Assembly (NCBI GenBank): GCA_905214235.1
Contig: CAJMLF010000004.1
Location: 1-64,000, forward strand
Reading direction: 5' to 3'
Origin: an uncultured bacterium
GTDB lineage: Bacteria > Bacillota > Bacilli > Lactobacillales > Lactobacillaceae
Length of the DNA: 64,000 nucleotides
Made by a program: the position numbers and the translations under genes. The notes under the pieces were generated by a model. That model searched no databases and was not told the origin of the DNA. It saw only the letters and a list, made by a program, of their open reading frames with translations. Shown here in pieces: positions 23,397-32,528 of the stretch; positions within the stretch are counted from its first letter, which is position 1; the number at the start of each line of letters is the position of its first letter.

Positions 23397-24389
23397 ATGA
23401 CAACTAAGAAACTGCTGCTTTTATCAACCGGGGGGACCATTGCCTCGGTTGTCTCCGATTCTGGCCTGGTCCCTGGTGAATCCGGCGAGTCTTTACTCAA
23501 GATGCTTGGCCGGATCCCCTACAAGATCGTTGTCAAAGATATCCTCGAACTCGACTCGTCAAACATCCAGCCCGAGGAATGGAAACTAATCGCCCGGGAA
23601 ATCTACAAGTACCGCAACGATTACGACGGTATCGTTGTTTCACATGGAACCGACACGATGGCCTACACCGCCTCGATGTTGACCTTCATGCTACAAAACA
23701 TCAACCTTCCCGTTGTCCTGACAGGTAGTCAGGTGCCGATGAACGTCATCCTGAGCGATGCCCCCGGCAACTTACGGGTGGCCTTTGCGGCGGCTGCCAA
23801 GTGCGCCCCGGGAATCTACCTGGCCTTTGACCGGCAAGTGATCCTGGGTTGCCGCAGCGTTAAGGTCCGGACAACCTCTTTTAACGCCTTTGAGAGCGTC
23901 AACGTCCCGCCGGTCGCCCGGGTTACCTCGGACGGCTTTGAAATACAAAAACCAGAGAAGGTCAGCAACGGTCAGTGCAAACTAAACACCGACATTGATG
24001 CTAACGTTTCTCTGGTTAAGCTTTTTCCGGGATTTGACCCCCGCCTCCTCCACGCGATGGCACAGAGCGGTTGTCACGGAATTGTTATTGAGGCGTATGG
24101 ACTTGGTGGCATGACTTATATCCGGCGTAACCTGGTTGCGGCCGTCGGTAAGCTGATCCGGCGGGGTATCCCGGTAATCGCCTCTAGCCAGTGCCTGTAT
24201 GAACGAAGTGATTTAACTAAGTATGAGGTTGGGCAACAGGCGCTCCTCCAGGGGGCCATCAGTGCCCATGACATGACGTCCGAGAGTGCCATTACCAAGT
24301 TAATGTGGGCCCTCGGTCAGGGGATGGATGTTGCCGCCGTGGCTAAATTCTTCAACACCAACGTGGCAGGCGAGGTCACCCTGAACTAG
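23397..24389 (+). CDS. ansA: L-asparaginase, type I
   Basis: 330 residues. The first catalytic threonine is in LLSTGGTIASV and the second in GIVVSHGTDTMAYTASML, together the two asparaginase signatures. The lack of a signal peptide and the sequence type point to a cytosolic type I enzyme, hydrolysing asparagine to aspartate and ammonia. GAGCTGG upstream serves as ribosome site. Its 3' end overlaps the convergent dsdA gene by four bases, an uncommon arrangement that leaves no room for a terminator. The window also encodes two asparagine synthetases and a T-box-regulated asnS. Confidence 0.95.
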   Translation: MTTKKLLLLSTGGTIASVVSDSGLVPGESGESLLKMLGRIPYKIVVKDILELDSSNIQPEEWKLIAREIYKYRNDYDGIVVSHGTDTMAYTASMLTFMLQNINLPVVLTGSQVPMNVILSDAPGNLRVAFAAAAKCAPGIYLAFDRQVILGCRSVKVRTTSFNAFESVNVPPVARVTSDGFEIQKPEKVSNGQCKLNTDIDANVSLVKLFPGFDPRLLHAMAQSGCHGIVIEAYGLGGMTYIRRNLVAAVGKLIRRGIPVIASSQCLYERSDLTKYEVGQQALLQGAISAHDMTSESAITKLMWALGQGMDVAAVAKFFNTNVAGEVTLN

Positions 24390-25720
24390 TCGAGGTGGGT
24401 ATTCAGGTATTCCTTAACGGTGGCTTCCGGCAGCTTGCTTCCCCCGGTAGCCCATGCAACGTGAATACTGTTCTTCATGATCTCTGGCGTCAGACCGTGG
24501 TCGGCCATGTACTTCTTCCCGGTCGCGGTGTTGTATAGCATTACTGGTCCTGCAAAGGCCGCACAGGAGGATGGTTCGATAATCCGGTCCTCGGTGTCGT
24601 GAAGGAGGCGCATGTAGTCGAAGAGCTTGGCATCATCCACCGTGACGTCCCCGGCCAAGATTGGCTTCATGATCCGCCCGGCAATCCCGGATGGCCGGCC
24701 ACAAGCCAGTCCATCCGCGGCGGTCTTCCCGTCAATGCCGACGTCCTTAACACTGATCTGCTCATTGAGGCCGGTAGCCATTCCGAGGCCAACACTCGGG
24801 CAATGGGTTGGCTCAACGAAGAAGGTATGGGCTGCGTCACCGAAGAGGATCTTCATCCCGTAGCAGACCCCGGCCGGGGAACCCCCAACACCACATGGGC
24901 TGTAGATGAACATTGGGTGGTCACGGTCAACCTTAATGCCGAGGTCTTTAAGCTGCTTTCTCATCCGCAGGGCCGCCACCGCGTAGCCCAGGAAGAGAGT
25001 TGCGGATTTTTCATCGTCCACGAAGTAACTGTGCGGGTCAGCGTCGGATTCCTTACGCCCCTGGGCAACTGCCGTGTTGTAGTCACCGGTGTATTCAATG
25101 ACCTTGGCCCCCTTCTCTCGTAAGAGGTCCTTCTTCCACTGGGTAGCGTCCGCGGACATGTGGACGATAGCCTTGAAGCCGAGGCCCGCGGCCGTAATCC
25201 CGATTGATAGGCCGAGGTTCCCGGTTGAGCCCACCTGAACCTTGTACTGGCTGAAGAGCTGGCGGGCGGCCGGGCTGGCCAGCTTGGTGTAATCGTCATC
25301 CTTATCCGCGATAATTCCGTTTTTAAGGGCCAACTTTTCCGCAAACTTGAGGACTTCATACATTCCACCCCGGGCCTTGATCGATCCGGCAACTGATAGT
25401 TCAGAGTCAAGTTTTACCAGCAGGTGGCCACTGAAGTTCTCCTTTTCAGCCAGGACCTGGCCCATCTTGTCGGCCCGGACCAGGGGTGATTCAATGATCC
25501 CGTGGGTCTTAACCGTCTCGGGGAAGACCTTTTCGAGCAGGGGGGCGTAGCGGTGGAGGTCGGCATCGGCCGCTTCAATATCCTCAATTGTAAACTGCTC
25601 GTGCTGCCAAATCTGGTCGTTAGCCAGGGCCCCTGGGTTCAGCCACAGGGTCGACTTGAGGTCCAGAAAGTCCTTGATATCAGGATGCTCACGTAATAGT
25701 TGCTGCTTATCAATTGCCAT
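24386..25720 (-). CDS. dsdA: D-serine ammonia-lyase (D-serine dehydratase)
   Basis: 444 residues, the normal DsdA length. The pyridoxal-phosphate lysine lies in VAGSIKARGGMYEVLKFAEKLA and the phosphate-binding glycine loop in VGSTGNLGLSIGITAAGLGFKA. It converts D-serine to pyruvate and ammonia, both removing a toxic D-amino acid and yielding carbon. Transcribed alone on the minus strand. A cre-like AAAGCGCTTACACA lies upstream at about 25779. Its end overlaps ansA by four bases, so antisense interference between the two amino-acid catabolic genes is possible (inference). Confidence 0.95.
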   Translation of the reverse strand: MAIDKQQLLREHPDIKDFLDLKSTLWLNPGALANDQIWQHEQFTIEDIEAADADLHRYAPLLEKVFPETVKTHGIIESPLVRADKMGQVLAEKENFSGHLLVKLDSELSVAGSIKARGGMYEVLKFAEKLALKNGIIADKDDDYTKLASPAARQLFSQYKVQVGSTGNLGLSIGITAAGLGFKAIVHMSADATQWKKDLLREKGAKVIEYTGDYNTAVAQGRKESDADPHSYFVDDEKSATLFLGYAVAALRMRKQLKDLGIKVDRDHPMFIYSPCGVGGSPAGVCYGMKILFGDAAHTFFVEPTHCPSVGLGMATGLNEQISVKDVGIDGKTAADGLACGRPSGIAGRIMKPILAGDVTVDDAKLFDYMRLLHDTEDRIIEPSSCAAFAGPVMLYNTATGKKYMADHGLTPEIMKNSIHVAWATGGSKLPEATVKEYLNTHLD

Positions 25721-25778
25721 AATTAACTACCCCCTACTAAGATTGTGAATTGTTGTACAATTATAGTTTAACAGAACT

Positions 25779-25792
25779 AAAGCGCTTACACA
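25779..25792. promoter_or_regulatory. Possible cre (catabolite-response) site upstream of dsdA
   Basis: AAAGCGCTTACACA shares the AGCGCTTACA core with the site at 11264-11278 and has two mismatches to the cre consensus. It lies about 60 bases upstream of the dsdA start. Confidence 0.35.
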
Positions 25793-25825
25793 ATACAAAA
25801 CTTATCATCGTGATAATTTATTATC

Positions 25826-25867
25826 AAAACTCTCCAGTGGTCCCACGACAGACTGCTGGAGAGTTTT
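25826..25867 (-). terminator. Terminator of the PTS IIC-DUF915 unit
   Basis: AAAACTCTCCAG pairs with CTGGAGAGTTTT around a loop of about 18 bases, right after the minus-strand hydrolase gene. Confidence 0.85.
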
Positions 25868-25871
25868 AGTC

Positions 25872-26744
25872 TTATTCATTATTGCTGCCCGTCGTCGGCA
25901 TCCCCCGGTTCTGCTGTGGTTGCCGGTGGTTTAGCACGTGACGCTGGATAAGCAAGATGACCTGCCTGTTTTGGGGTAGCGCAGAGTGTTGGGCCAGTTT
26001 CCCCGTCACCGTTACCTGGGTGTAGCTCTTGACGACGCCCTGGTAGATATACTTACCCGCCTCTACACTGCTTACCGGAACAAGCCCGTCTTCGACATAG
26101 TTCTCGGAACCAGCAATCGAGTACACGATCATGTTCTTAGGGAGCTTATCCCGGTTCTTCTCAAAATCACGGAGCATCTCCGTCTTCCGGTTAATCGGTT
26201 CCGCAAAGTTAAACGGGCTGGCGATCGTCAGCAGGCGGGTAATCTTAATCTGGCGTTCGTTAAAGTAGTGCTCAAGGTAGTAGGTGTAGATCAGACCCCC
26301 GTTGGAGTGACCGATCCCCTTGAAGTTGTTGAAGGCGTACCGACTCTTTAGCTGGTTAAAGGCCCGGCTAAACATCTTTGCCTGGAGCTTGATGTTGCTG
26401 TAGCCATCGTGGTTATTCTCAAAGCCGACCACAATGAAGGGCTCCCGGTCACGCGGCCGGATCTTGCCGGTGTAAACAATCCGCCCGCTGTTGTAAACTT
26501 TGACCTTGAGAAGGCTGTGGTCCTGGTGGTCAAGGGCGTTCAATTTCTTGACCAGGGTGTCGAAACGGTTGACGGTTGCACTACTGCCCGGAATCATGAT
26601 GACTGGTGACATGGTCGATCGCTGGCGCGTTTCCATCTGGTCCACGTTGCGGTTCGTCCACCGTCCCGCCAGGACCGCACAGATCCCGATTGCCAGGACG
26701 AGAAAAATTAGTACCCACCAGCGGCGACGTCTAGTGTTGTCCAT
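25872..26744 (-). CDS. DUF915-type alpha/beta hydrolase, membrane-anchored
   Basis: 290 residues from ATG 26744; an upstream GTG at 26753 is possible. The N-terminus is an arginine-rich start followed by one membrane helix (WWVLIFLVLAIGICAVLAG), probably an uncleaved signal anchor with the domain outside. The hydrolase fold shows MIPGSSATVNRFD (oxyanion region), nucleophile GIGHSNGGLIY (GxSxG) and a late histidine in KLAQHSALPQN. DUF915 proteins are abundant in lactobacilli; substrates are unknown, with esterase or lipase activity assumed. It overlaps the PTS IIC gene by 14 bases and is translated from the same message. A Gln/Asn-rich tail ends the protein. Confidence 0.85.
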   Translation of the reverse strand: MDNTRRRRWWVLIFLVLAIGICAVLAGRWTNRNVDQMETRQRSTMSPVIMIPGSSATVNRFDTLVKKLNALDHQDHSLLKVKVYNSGRIVYTGKIRPRDREPFIVVGFENNHDGYSNIKLQAKMFSRAFNQLKSRYAFNNFKGIGHSNGGLIYTYYLEHYFNERQIKITRLLTIASPFNFAEPINRKTEMLRDFEKNRDKLPKNMIVYSIAGSENYVEDGLVPVSSVEAGKYIYQGVVKSYTQVTVTGKLAQHSALPQNRQVILLIQRHVLNHRQPQQNRGMPTTGSNNE

Positions 26745-28041
26745 GCGCTTCACCCGCCTTTCGCTGCTCAGCCAACCGTTCCTCTACCCGGTCAGCTAGT
26801 TTAACAAAGGGAATGTAGGCCAAAACGTCAATCGCCAGTAAAACCAGCGACCAGAGGAGGGCCCACCAGCTGCCGCCCGTTTCCACCAGGGCAGCGAGCA
26901 CCCCAGGGGTTCCGTATGGCGCGGGATAAACCAGGGGTGAAATAATATGGAACATGATCAGGCCACTCGCCAATACCATGTTGAAAAGGGGCAACAGGAC
27001 AAAGGGCAGGACGTAAATGGGGTTGAGCATTACCACGCACCCCATGGTCAGGGGCAAGTTGGTGTTGAAAAAGACTGGAATGGCACTGACCTTGGCGACT
27101 GTCCGTTGGTTCTGATGGTGGCTGACCCACAGGATGGCGATCAATAGGGCCAGGGCTAACCCCACCCCACCGAACTGACCAAAGCCGTTGTACAAAGCGG
27201 CCGGCGTGAAGGGATAGGGAACGTTCAGGCTGGTCTTGTGGGTCAGGGCATAGTTGAGGTTCGCGAAAAGTTCGCTCTTAAACATCTCATTTGAAATGCT
27301 GATGGACTCGGCAAAACCCAGCCAGGTCAAAACCGTTGCCAGAATTGCCATCAACATGGTCGTCGCGTAGTTACTGTGACTATCTACCGCGGTGGTGACC
27401 GCCTGGTTGATCATGACGTCAAGCCCCGCCTGCCTTGCCAGGGCGTAACAGAGGTGGAATAAAAAGGCCACCAGGAGGGCCAGCAAGATGGGAGTCAGGT
27501 TGGTAAAGGTGCTCTTCAAAATATCGTTGCTCTTGGCATCGAAGTTGTTGATTGACGTCTGGTGACCGAACTTGACGAATATCAGGCCCACCAAGTAGCC
27601 AATCACGACCCCGACGATGAACCAGTTGGCCGTATAGTAACGCATGTCAATGGCGTTACCTGCGGGCCGGATGCTGTGGTAAAACACCAGGACGTAGCAG
27701 GCCATTGCGATGATACCAGCTGACGGAATTTCACGGTGGTGCTGGCGGACCGTTAGCTGGGCACTAACGAACGCGGCGTAAGGGGCTAAGAAGCCGACGG
27801 TCACCACACTGACGTCGCCAAACAGGTTTTGCAAGAAACGGTACTGGGGGAGCCAGTGCTTGATGTATAGGACACTGCCCAGGAAGCCGTCGGGAGAAAA
27901 ACAGACGAAGCTCAGAAAGCCCGCAAAGCTACCAATTAGGGCCACGGGAAAGAGGGTGACCATCGTCCGCTGGATAATTTGAATAAATGATAATTGCCTA
28001 AAATGAACTAAGGCGTCTACTATCTGCTCACTATTAGTCAT
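26731..28041 (-). CDS. PTS lactose/cellobiose-family EIIC permease
   Basis: 436 residues from ATG 28041, chosen for AAGGAGG eight bases upstream. About ten membrane segments have the layout of the EIIC-Lac/Cel family (TMVTLFPVALIGSFAGFL, FAESISISNEMFKSELFANL, GVGLALALLIAIL, FNTNLPLTMGCVVMLNPIYVLPF). The NxNLPLxxGxPxxxNPxxxIPF-like region forms the sugar-binding pocket. It would import a beta-glucoside, lactose or chitobiose-type sugar with phosphorylation, but no EIIA, EIIB or phospho-glycosidase gene is adjacent, so partners must lie elsewhere. It is an orphan IIC followed by a membrane-anchored hydrolase, an unusual pairing. Confidence 0.87.
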   Translation of the reverse strand: MTNSEQIVDALVHFRQLSFIQIIQRTMVTLFPVALIGSFAGFLSFVCFSPDGFLGSVLYIKHWLPQYRFLQNLFGDVSVVTVGFLAPYAAFVSAQLTVRQHHREIPSAGIIAMACYVLVFYHSIRPAGNAIDMRYYTANWFIVGVVIGYLVGLIFVKFGHQTSINNFDAKSNDILKSTFTNLTPILLALLVAFLFHLCYALARQAGLDVMINQAVTTAVDSHSNYATTMLMAILATVLTWLGFAESISISNEMFKSELFANLNYALTHKTSLNVPYPFTPAALYNGFGQFGGVGLALALLIAILWVSHHQNQRTVAKVSAIPVFFNTNLPLTMGCVVMLNPIYVLPFVLLPLFNMVLASGLIMFHIISPLVYPAPYGTPGVLAALVETGGSWWALLWSLVLLAIDVLAYIPFVKLADRVEERLAEQRKAGEAHGQH

Positions 28042-28139
28042 TCTTTCCGCCTCCTTGGCCCTCATTATAGCGACTTTTCCCCACTGGAAATAATATTATT
28101 CGCCGAAATGAGAAGAATTCGCGAAAACGTCTCGTAAAA

Positions 28140-28187
28140 AATACCGCACAGCCATTAGGCCAACGCCCAATCGCTGTGCGGTATTCT
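28140..28187 (-). terminator. Terminator after lepB
   Basis: AATACCGCACAGC pairs perfectly with GCTGTGCGGTATT around about 20 bases; a T-run follows on the minus strand. Confidence 0.85.
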
Positions 28188-28190
28188 ATT

Positions 28191-28796
28191 TTACTTATCG
28201 TAGAAGTGTTGCCACTCCTTATTGACGTTTTGACGCGTTGTCTTGTTACCAGACCATGACGGCACCTTGACGACCCCATCGATCTTGCTCTTGGGTACGA
28301 AGCCCCAGTAACGACCATCGTTAGAAACGCTCCGGTGGTCCCCCAGGACGAAGTATTCGCCCTTTGGCACCCTGGTTGCACCGTTGTGCTTCAGCCAGCT
28401 GTTCTGTACGGAGATGCTTTTCAGCGTCCAATTACCGGTCCCCGCAGTCCGCTGGTCCTTGTTGATGTAGTTCTGGTTGATCTTCTTGTTGTTAACGTAA
28501 ATGTTACCGTTCTTCGATTGAACCTTGTCACCAGGCAAACCGATTACCCGCTTGACGTAGTCCGTCTTCTGGGCTACCTGGGGGTCAACCCCGTCGGCAT
28601 CAAAGACAACCACGCTCCCGTGGTGGATCTTCGCCGTCTTCAAGCAGAAGACCCGTTCATTGTTGACCAGGTTAGGTTCCATTGATGGTCCATCAACCCG
28701 GACAATTTGAAAAACAAACTGTTTAATCAGCAGTGCAATTAATAATCCAATAACGATGGGGACAATCCAGCTCATCGTTTCGCGAAATGCTTTCAT
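28191..28796 (-). CDS. lepB: Signal peptidase I
   Basis: 201 residues. One N-terminal membrane helix (WIVPIVIGLLIALLIKQFVF) is followed by catalytic serine motif VDGPSMEPNL and lysine motif DYVKRVIGLPGDKV, then GEYFVLGDHRSVSNDGRYWGFV (box E). It cleaves signal peptides of secreted proteins on the outer face of the membrane, including those of the LPXTG protein in this window. The gene follows murE by about 20 bases on the same strand and is probably cotranscribed with it. Confidence 0.95.
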   Translation of the reverse strand: MKAFRETMSWIVPIVIGLLIALLIKQFVFQIVRVDGPSMEPNLVNNERVFCLKTAKIHHGSVVVFDADGVDPQVAQKTDYVKRVIGLPGDKVQSKNGNIYVNNKKINQNYINKDQRTAGTGNWTLKSISVQNSWLKHNGATRVPKGEYFVLGDHRSVSNDGRYWGFVPKSKIDGVVKVPSWSGNKTTRQNVNKEWQHFYDK

Positions 28797-28816
28797 AACC
28801 TATGCCTCTCTATAAA

Positions 28817-30367
28817 TTAATTTTCAATTTGCCGAATGTAGTCTGCGGCAATCTTACTATCAGTTGCGTACGGGGTATCAACGCCCTTGATCTTTTGGTA
28901 GGGATCCTCCCCTTTTCCAGCAAGGACAACGATATCATCATTTCCGCTATTGTCAATTGCCATTTTAATGGCGGTTGCCCGATCCATCTCGTATTGGACC
29001 TCACCAACCTGGTCGTGGTCAATATGGGAATTTATTTCCCGGGCAATATTCATCGGGTCCTCAAAGCCCGGATCATCGGTCGTGAGGATGATCCGGTCGG
29101 GATGCTCTTCTGTGAGGGCCTTCCCGAATCCCTGGCGGCGGGAAATTCCCTTGTCACCAGTGGCCCCCAAGACAACCGTCACCTTACCGGCATCCGTCTG
29201 CCGCTTCAAAAAGGCCAGGAGCCGCTTGAGACTCGCGTAGTTGTGGGCGTAGTCAATGTAAACCGTCCCGTGCTGCTTGGTCCGCTGCATCTCCATCCGG
29301 CCCTTGATGTGAACATGGTCAAGGGTAGCGAGGGCATCGCCTGCTTTGGCCCCCACCAGGGCCGCCGAAATAATTGCCGCAACGGCGTTTCCTTCGTTAT
29401 AATCACCAGGCACACTGGTGGTGTAACGCTCGTCAAGGGCAAAGCGCTGCGCCTTTTCTGAGCAGGCCCGCAGTTCAAATTCACTCTCGTGGAGGTCCTC
29501 CAAGTCATTACGGTACTCAAAGTCAATCGCTGCCCCTTCTGGCAAGGCGACGTCCGCCCCGTGCCGGGCAAAGAGGTAGATATTCTCCGGCTGGGTCGTG
29601 GTCTTGGCCGCATAGTAAACATCGGCCAGGTGGTCCGTCTCGGCATTGATCAGGCAGGTATCGGAATTAACCAGCAGCTGTTCCTTGCAGTGCAGGTAGT
29701 CCGCAAAAGTTGGGTGCTCGTTACGGCCAATGTGGTCTGGGGTGATGTTCAAAAAGATCCCGACGTTGAAGTGAAGGCCATAGGTCCGGTTCTTCTTGTA
29801 AGCCTGTGATGACACCTCCATCACCAGGTGGGTCATCCCGTTATTAACCGCTGCCCGCATATCGTGAAAGAGGTCTAGAGATTCAGGAGTGGTTAAGTCC
29901 GACTTGAAGCGGTCACCCGGCTGGTTGCCAAGGACCCGGTCAAGGGTTGAGAAGAGGGCCACGTGCTTCTTCGTTGCGTGGGCCAGGATGTGGTCAGCAA
30001 AGTAGGCCGTCGTGGTCTTCCCCTTTGTCCCGGTAATTGCGATGATCTGCAGGTCATTTTGTGGGTAGCCATAGAAGGCCGCCCCCAGCAGGGCCATTGC
30101 CTTCTGTTCGTCATTAACAATGATTGCCGGCAGGTCGCCCCCTTCAGGGTATTCCTGTTCAGCAACGTAGGCGATTGCCCCCTTTTCCTTGGCCATCGTT
30201 AAATACTTAGGCAGGAAGTTCCCCTTACAGAAGAACAGGGTTCCCGGCGTTACCTTCCGCGAATCGTAGGATACGTTCGTGGCGGTAAAATCGGTTAAGT
30301 TGCTAATATGATCCAATAAATGGTGCTCGCGCAGTAGCGTTAGTGCAGGCGTAACATGCAATTCCAT
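28817..30367 (-). CDS. murE: UDP-N-acetylmuramoyl-tripeptide synthetase
   Basis: 516 residues with Mur-ligase layout: an N-terminal UDP-binding domain, central ATPase with IIAITGTKGKTTTAYFADHIL, and C-terminal domain with the amino-acid pocket TTDDPGFEDPMNIAREI. Diaminopimelate-adding enzymes carry DNPR at this place. DDPG here points to addition of another diamine, L-lysine or L-ornithine (inference). Cytosolic step of peptidoglycan precursor synthesis, adding the third residue of the stem peptide. Start ATG 30367 follows GAGGGG. Upstream is the asnB terminator, downstream lepB. Confidence 0.94.
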   Translation of the reverse strand: MELHVTPALTLLREHHLLDHISNLTDFTATNVSYDSRKVTPGTLFFCKGNFLPKYLTMAKEKGAIAYVAEQEYPEGGDLPAIIVNDEQKAMALLGAAFYGYPQNDLQIIAITGTKGKTTTAYFADHILAHATKKHVALFSTLDRVLGNQPGDRFKSDLTTPESLDLFHDMRAAVNNGMTHLVMEVSSQAYKKNRTYGLHFNVGIFLNITPDHIGRNEHPTFADYLHCKEQLLVNSDTCLINAETDHLADVYYAAKTTTQPENIYLFARHGADVALPEGAAIDFEYRNDLEDLHESEFELRACSEKAQRFALDERYTTSVPGDYNEGNAVAAIISAALVGAKAGDALATLDHVHIKGRMEMQRTKQHGTVYIDYAHNYASLKRLLAFLKRQTDAGKVTVVLGATGDKGISRRQGFGKALTEEHPDRIILTTDDPGFEDPMNIAREINSHIDHDQVGEVQYEMDRATAIKMAIDNSGNDDIVVLAGKGEDPYQKIKGVDTPYATDSKIAADYIRQIEN

Positions 30368-30445
30368 ATATTATTGACCCCTCTTGATTTTCTCTCTTAA
30401 AATTCTATTATTTCATTTTTTCTGGTAAATGTGAATGGCCCTACC

Positions 30446-30476
30446 AAAAAAGGCTGGGATCGAACCCAGCCTCATA
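30446..30476 (-). terminator. Terminator after asnB
   Basis: AGGCTGGG pairs with CCCAGCCT around ATCGAA; a run of T follows on the minus strand. Confidence 0.88.
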
Positions 30477-30479
30477 TTA

Positions 30480-32399
30480 TTATGCTTCAGCCGCTGTTGC
30501 CTTAGCCTTATCAATTCCTGATTCATCAAGCTTGAAGTTGTCGATGAAGTATAGCTTGTACCAAACTAAGAAGGTGTAAACTGTCCAGATCTTCCGCCGG
30601 CCATCAATCTTGCCTGCGAAGTTGTCATCTGCCAGCTTCAGCAGCTTATCTTGGTCGAAGAATTCCTTAACAAAGTCCTGTTCAAACATCTTCCGCACAA
30701 CTTCATAGTACTTCTTTTCGTGCAACCATTCCCGGACTGGGGTTGGGAAGCCAAGCTTTGGCCGGGTTGCCCATTCCTCAGGCAGGTGCCGGTTGGCGGC
30801 CATCCGGAATGCCCACTTAGTACCCTTGTAGTTAAAGAGGTAGTTGGTTGGCGTCGTTTCCGCAACCTTCATTACTTCCTTATCAAGGAGTGGCACCCGG
30901 ATTTCCACGGAGTTAGCCATACTCATCTTGTCAGCCTTTAAGCAGATATCACCTGGCATGAAGCGGTGCAGGTCCACGTACTGTTTCTTGGCCACTTCGT
31001 TCATGTCCTTCTTTTCGTCACACTTGTCGTAGAGCGGCTTAAGCAGGTCCACGATGGATGGGCCATCTTGGTATTCGGGCTTCAGGTATTCGTTCGCTTC
31101 TTCCGGACTGAAGATGTAGGCTTGGCCAATGAATGTCTCCCGGGCCGGGGCCAGGTTCCGGTAGAGGTGTTCGGAACCGTGGAAGTGCTTGCCTTCCAGC
31201 CATTCACCCAGCTTGTAACGCTTTTCCTTCGGCAGCTTCTTCAACTGGTCAGTGACCCAGCGAATGAACTTGACCTTAGTGTTGAAGCCGTATGCCGTAT
31301 ATCCCGCAAACAGTTCGTCGGCCCCTTCACCAGACAAGAGGGCCTTGTAGCCGTTATCCTTAGCCAACTTGTTTAGGAAGTAAAGCGGCACAACCGATGG
31401 GTTAGAGTCCGGTTCGTCCAGGTAGTACTGAATCAGTGGGAAGGTCTTGAAGGCCTCCTCATCAGTCAGCAGCTTATCGGTGTTCTTGAGGTCCAGCTTG
31501 GCCGCCAATTCACGGGCCTGCTTGGTTTCATCGTAGCCACTGTCAAACCCAATTGAGAAGGTGTTGTTTGGCCGCATCAGGGCGGTTACCAGACTAGAAT
31601 CAACCCCGGCAGACAGGAAGGAACCAACCTTGATTCCCTTGTCGGCAAAGGTGTGGGCCTTAACGGAGTTCTTGACCACGTCATCAATGTTGTCAACGGC
31701 CTCGTCAAAACTCTCATTCTTCGGGTCAAAGTCTTCGTCCCAGTACTGCTCCATATCGAACTTGCCGTCCTTGTAAGTGAAGTAGTGGGCTTCAGGCAGG
31801 CGGAAAACACCCTTGAAGAAGGTTTCCTGGGTAACGTTGTACTGGAAAGTCATATAGGACTTCAGGGCCCGCTTGTTCAACTCCATCTTGAAGTTCGGGT
31901 GGTCAAGGAAGGACTTGATTTCGGAGCCGACAAAGAAGGTCCCGTTCATTTGGGCGTAGTAGAGCGGCTTAATACCGAAATGGTCCCGGGCACCGAACAT
32001 TTCCTTCTTCTTCGTGTCCCAGATGATGAAGGCGAACATCCCCCGCAGCTTTTGCAGGATGTCCTTCCCCCACTCCTCGTAACCGTGCAGGATTACTTCC
32101 GTATCGGCGTGGGTGGTAAAGGTGTGCCCCTTTTCAATCAGTTGGGCCCGTAGCTCTTCGAAGTTATAGATTTCACCGTTAAATTCGATGATCTTGGTGT
32201 TATCTTCGTTAAAGATTGGTTGGTTACCAGACTTCACGTCGATGAAGCTGAGCCGCCGGAAGCCGAGGGCCACGTCGTCATCCACGTACTGCCCTTCAGC
32301 GTCGGGGCCCCGGTGGATGATTCGATCCTTCATTTTTTTGATTAAAGTATCTTTTAGTTGTGGTTTTTCGTTATCAACAAACGCAACAATTCCACACAT
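30480..32399 (-). CDS. asnB: Asparagine synthetase B, glutamine-hydrolysing
   Basis: 639 residues. The catalytic cysteine follows the initiator Met (MCGIVAFVDN), so the glutaminase domain (about 1-210, including IIHRGPDAEGQ and the NGEIYNFEELR segment) is complete. The synthetase domain begins with the PP-loop VGSFLSAGVDSSLVTALM and continues with LLSGEGADELFAGY. It makes asparagine from aspartate with glutamine as nitrogen donor. An extended -10 promoter (TGTTATAAT, minus strand, hexamer 32462-32467) is visible. The presence of both AsnA and AsnB, plus asparaginase, in one origin-proximal region is notable. AsnB-type enzymes can also amidate cell-wall precursors, so that alternative remains open. 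Confidence 0.93.
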   Translation of the reverse strand: MCGIVAFVDNEKPQLKDTLIKKMKDRIIHRGPDAEGQYVDDDVALGFRRLSFIDVKSGNQPIFNEDNTKIIEFNGEIYNFEELRAQLIEKGHTFTTHADTEVILHGYEEWGKDILQKLRGMFAFIIWDTKKKEMFGARDHFGIKPLYYAQMNGTFFVGSEIKSFLDHPNFKMELNKRALKSYMTFQYNVTQETFFKGVFRLPEAHYFTYKDGKFDMEQYWDEDFDPKNESFDEAVDNIDDVVKNSVKAHTFADKGIKVGSFLSAGVDSSLVTALMRPNNTFSIGFDSGYDETKQARELAAKLDLKNTDKLLTDEEAFKTFPLIQYYLDEPDSNPSVVPLYFLNKLAKDNGYKALLSGEGADELFAGYTAYGFNTKVKFIRWVTDQLKKLPKEKRYKLGEWLEGKHFHGSEHLYRNLAPARETFIGQAYIFSPEEANEYLKPEYQDGPSIVDLLKPLYDKCDEKKDMNEVAKKQYVDLHRFMPGDICLKADKMSMANSVEIRVPLLDKEVMKVAETTPTNYLFNYKGTKWAFRMAANRHLPEEWATRPKLGFPTPVREWLHEKKYYEVVRKMFEQDFVKEFFDQDKLLKLADDNFAGKIDGRRKIWTVYTFLVWYKLYFIDNFKLDESGIDKAKATAAEA

Positions 32400-32528
32400 T
32401 ACAAAGTCCCTCTTCTTTCTTAAAAATTAGAATATTTCGTCATGAATTAACTCGAAACTAAATTATAACATACTCAGCCCAACATCAAGGGATTTCACCC
32501 TAGTTTTACCAGATATTAAGATCTGCAT

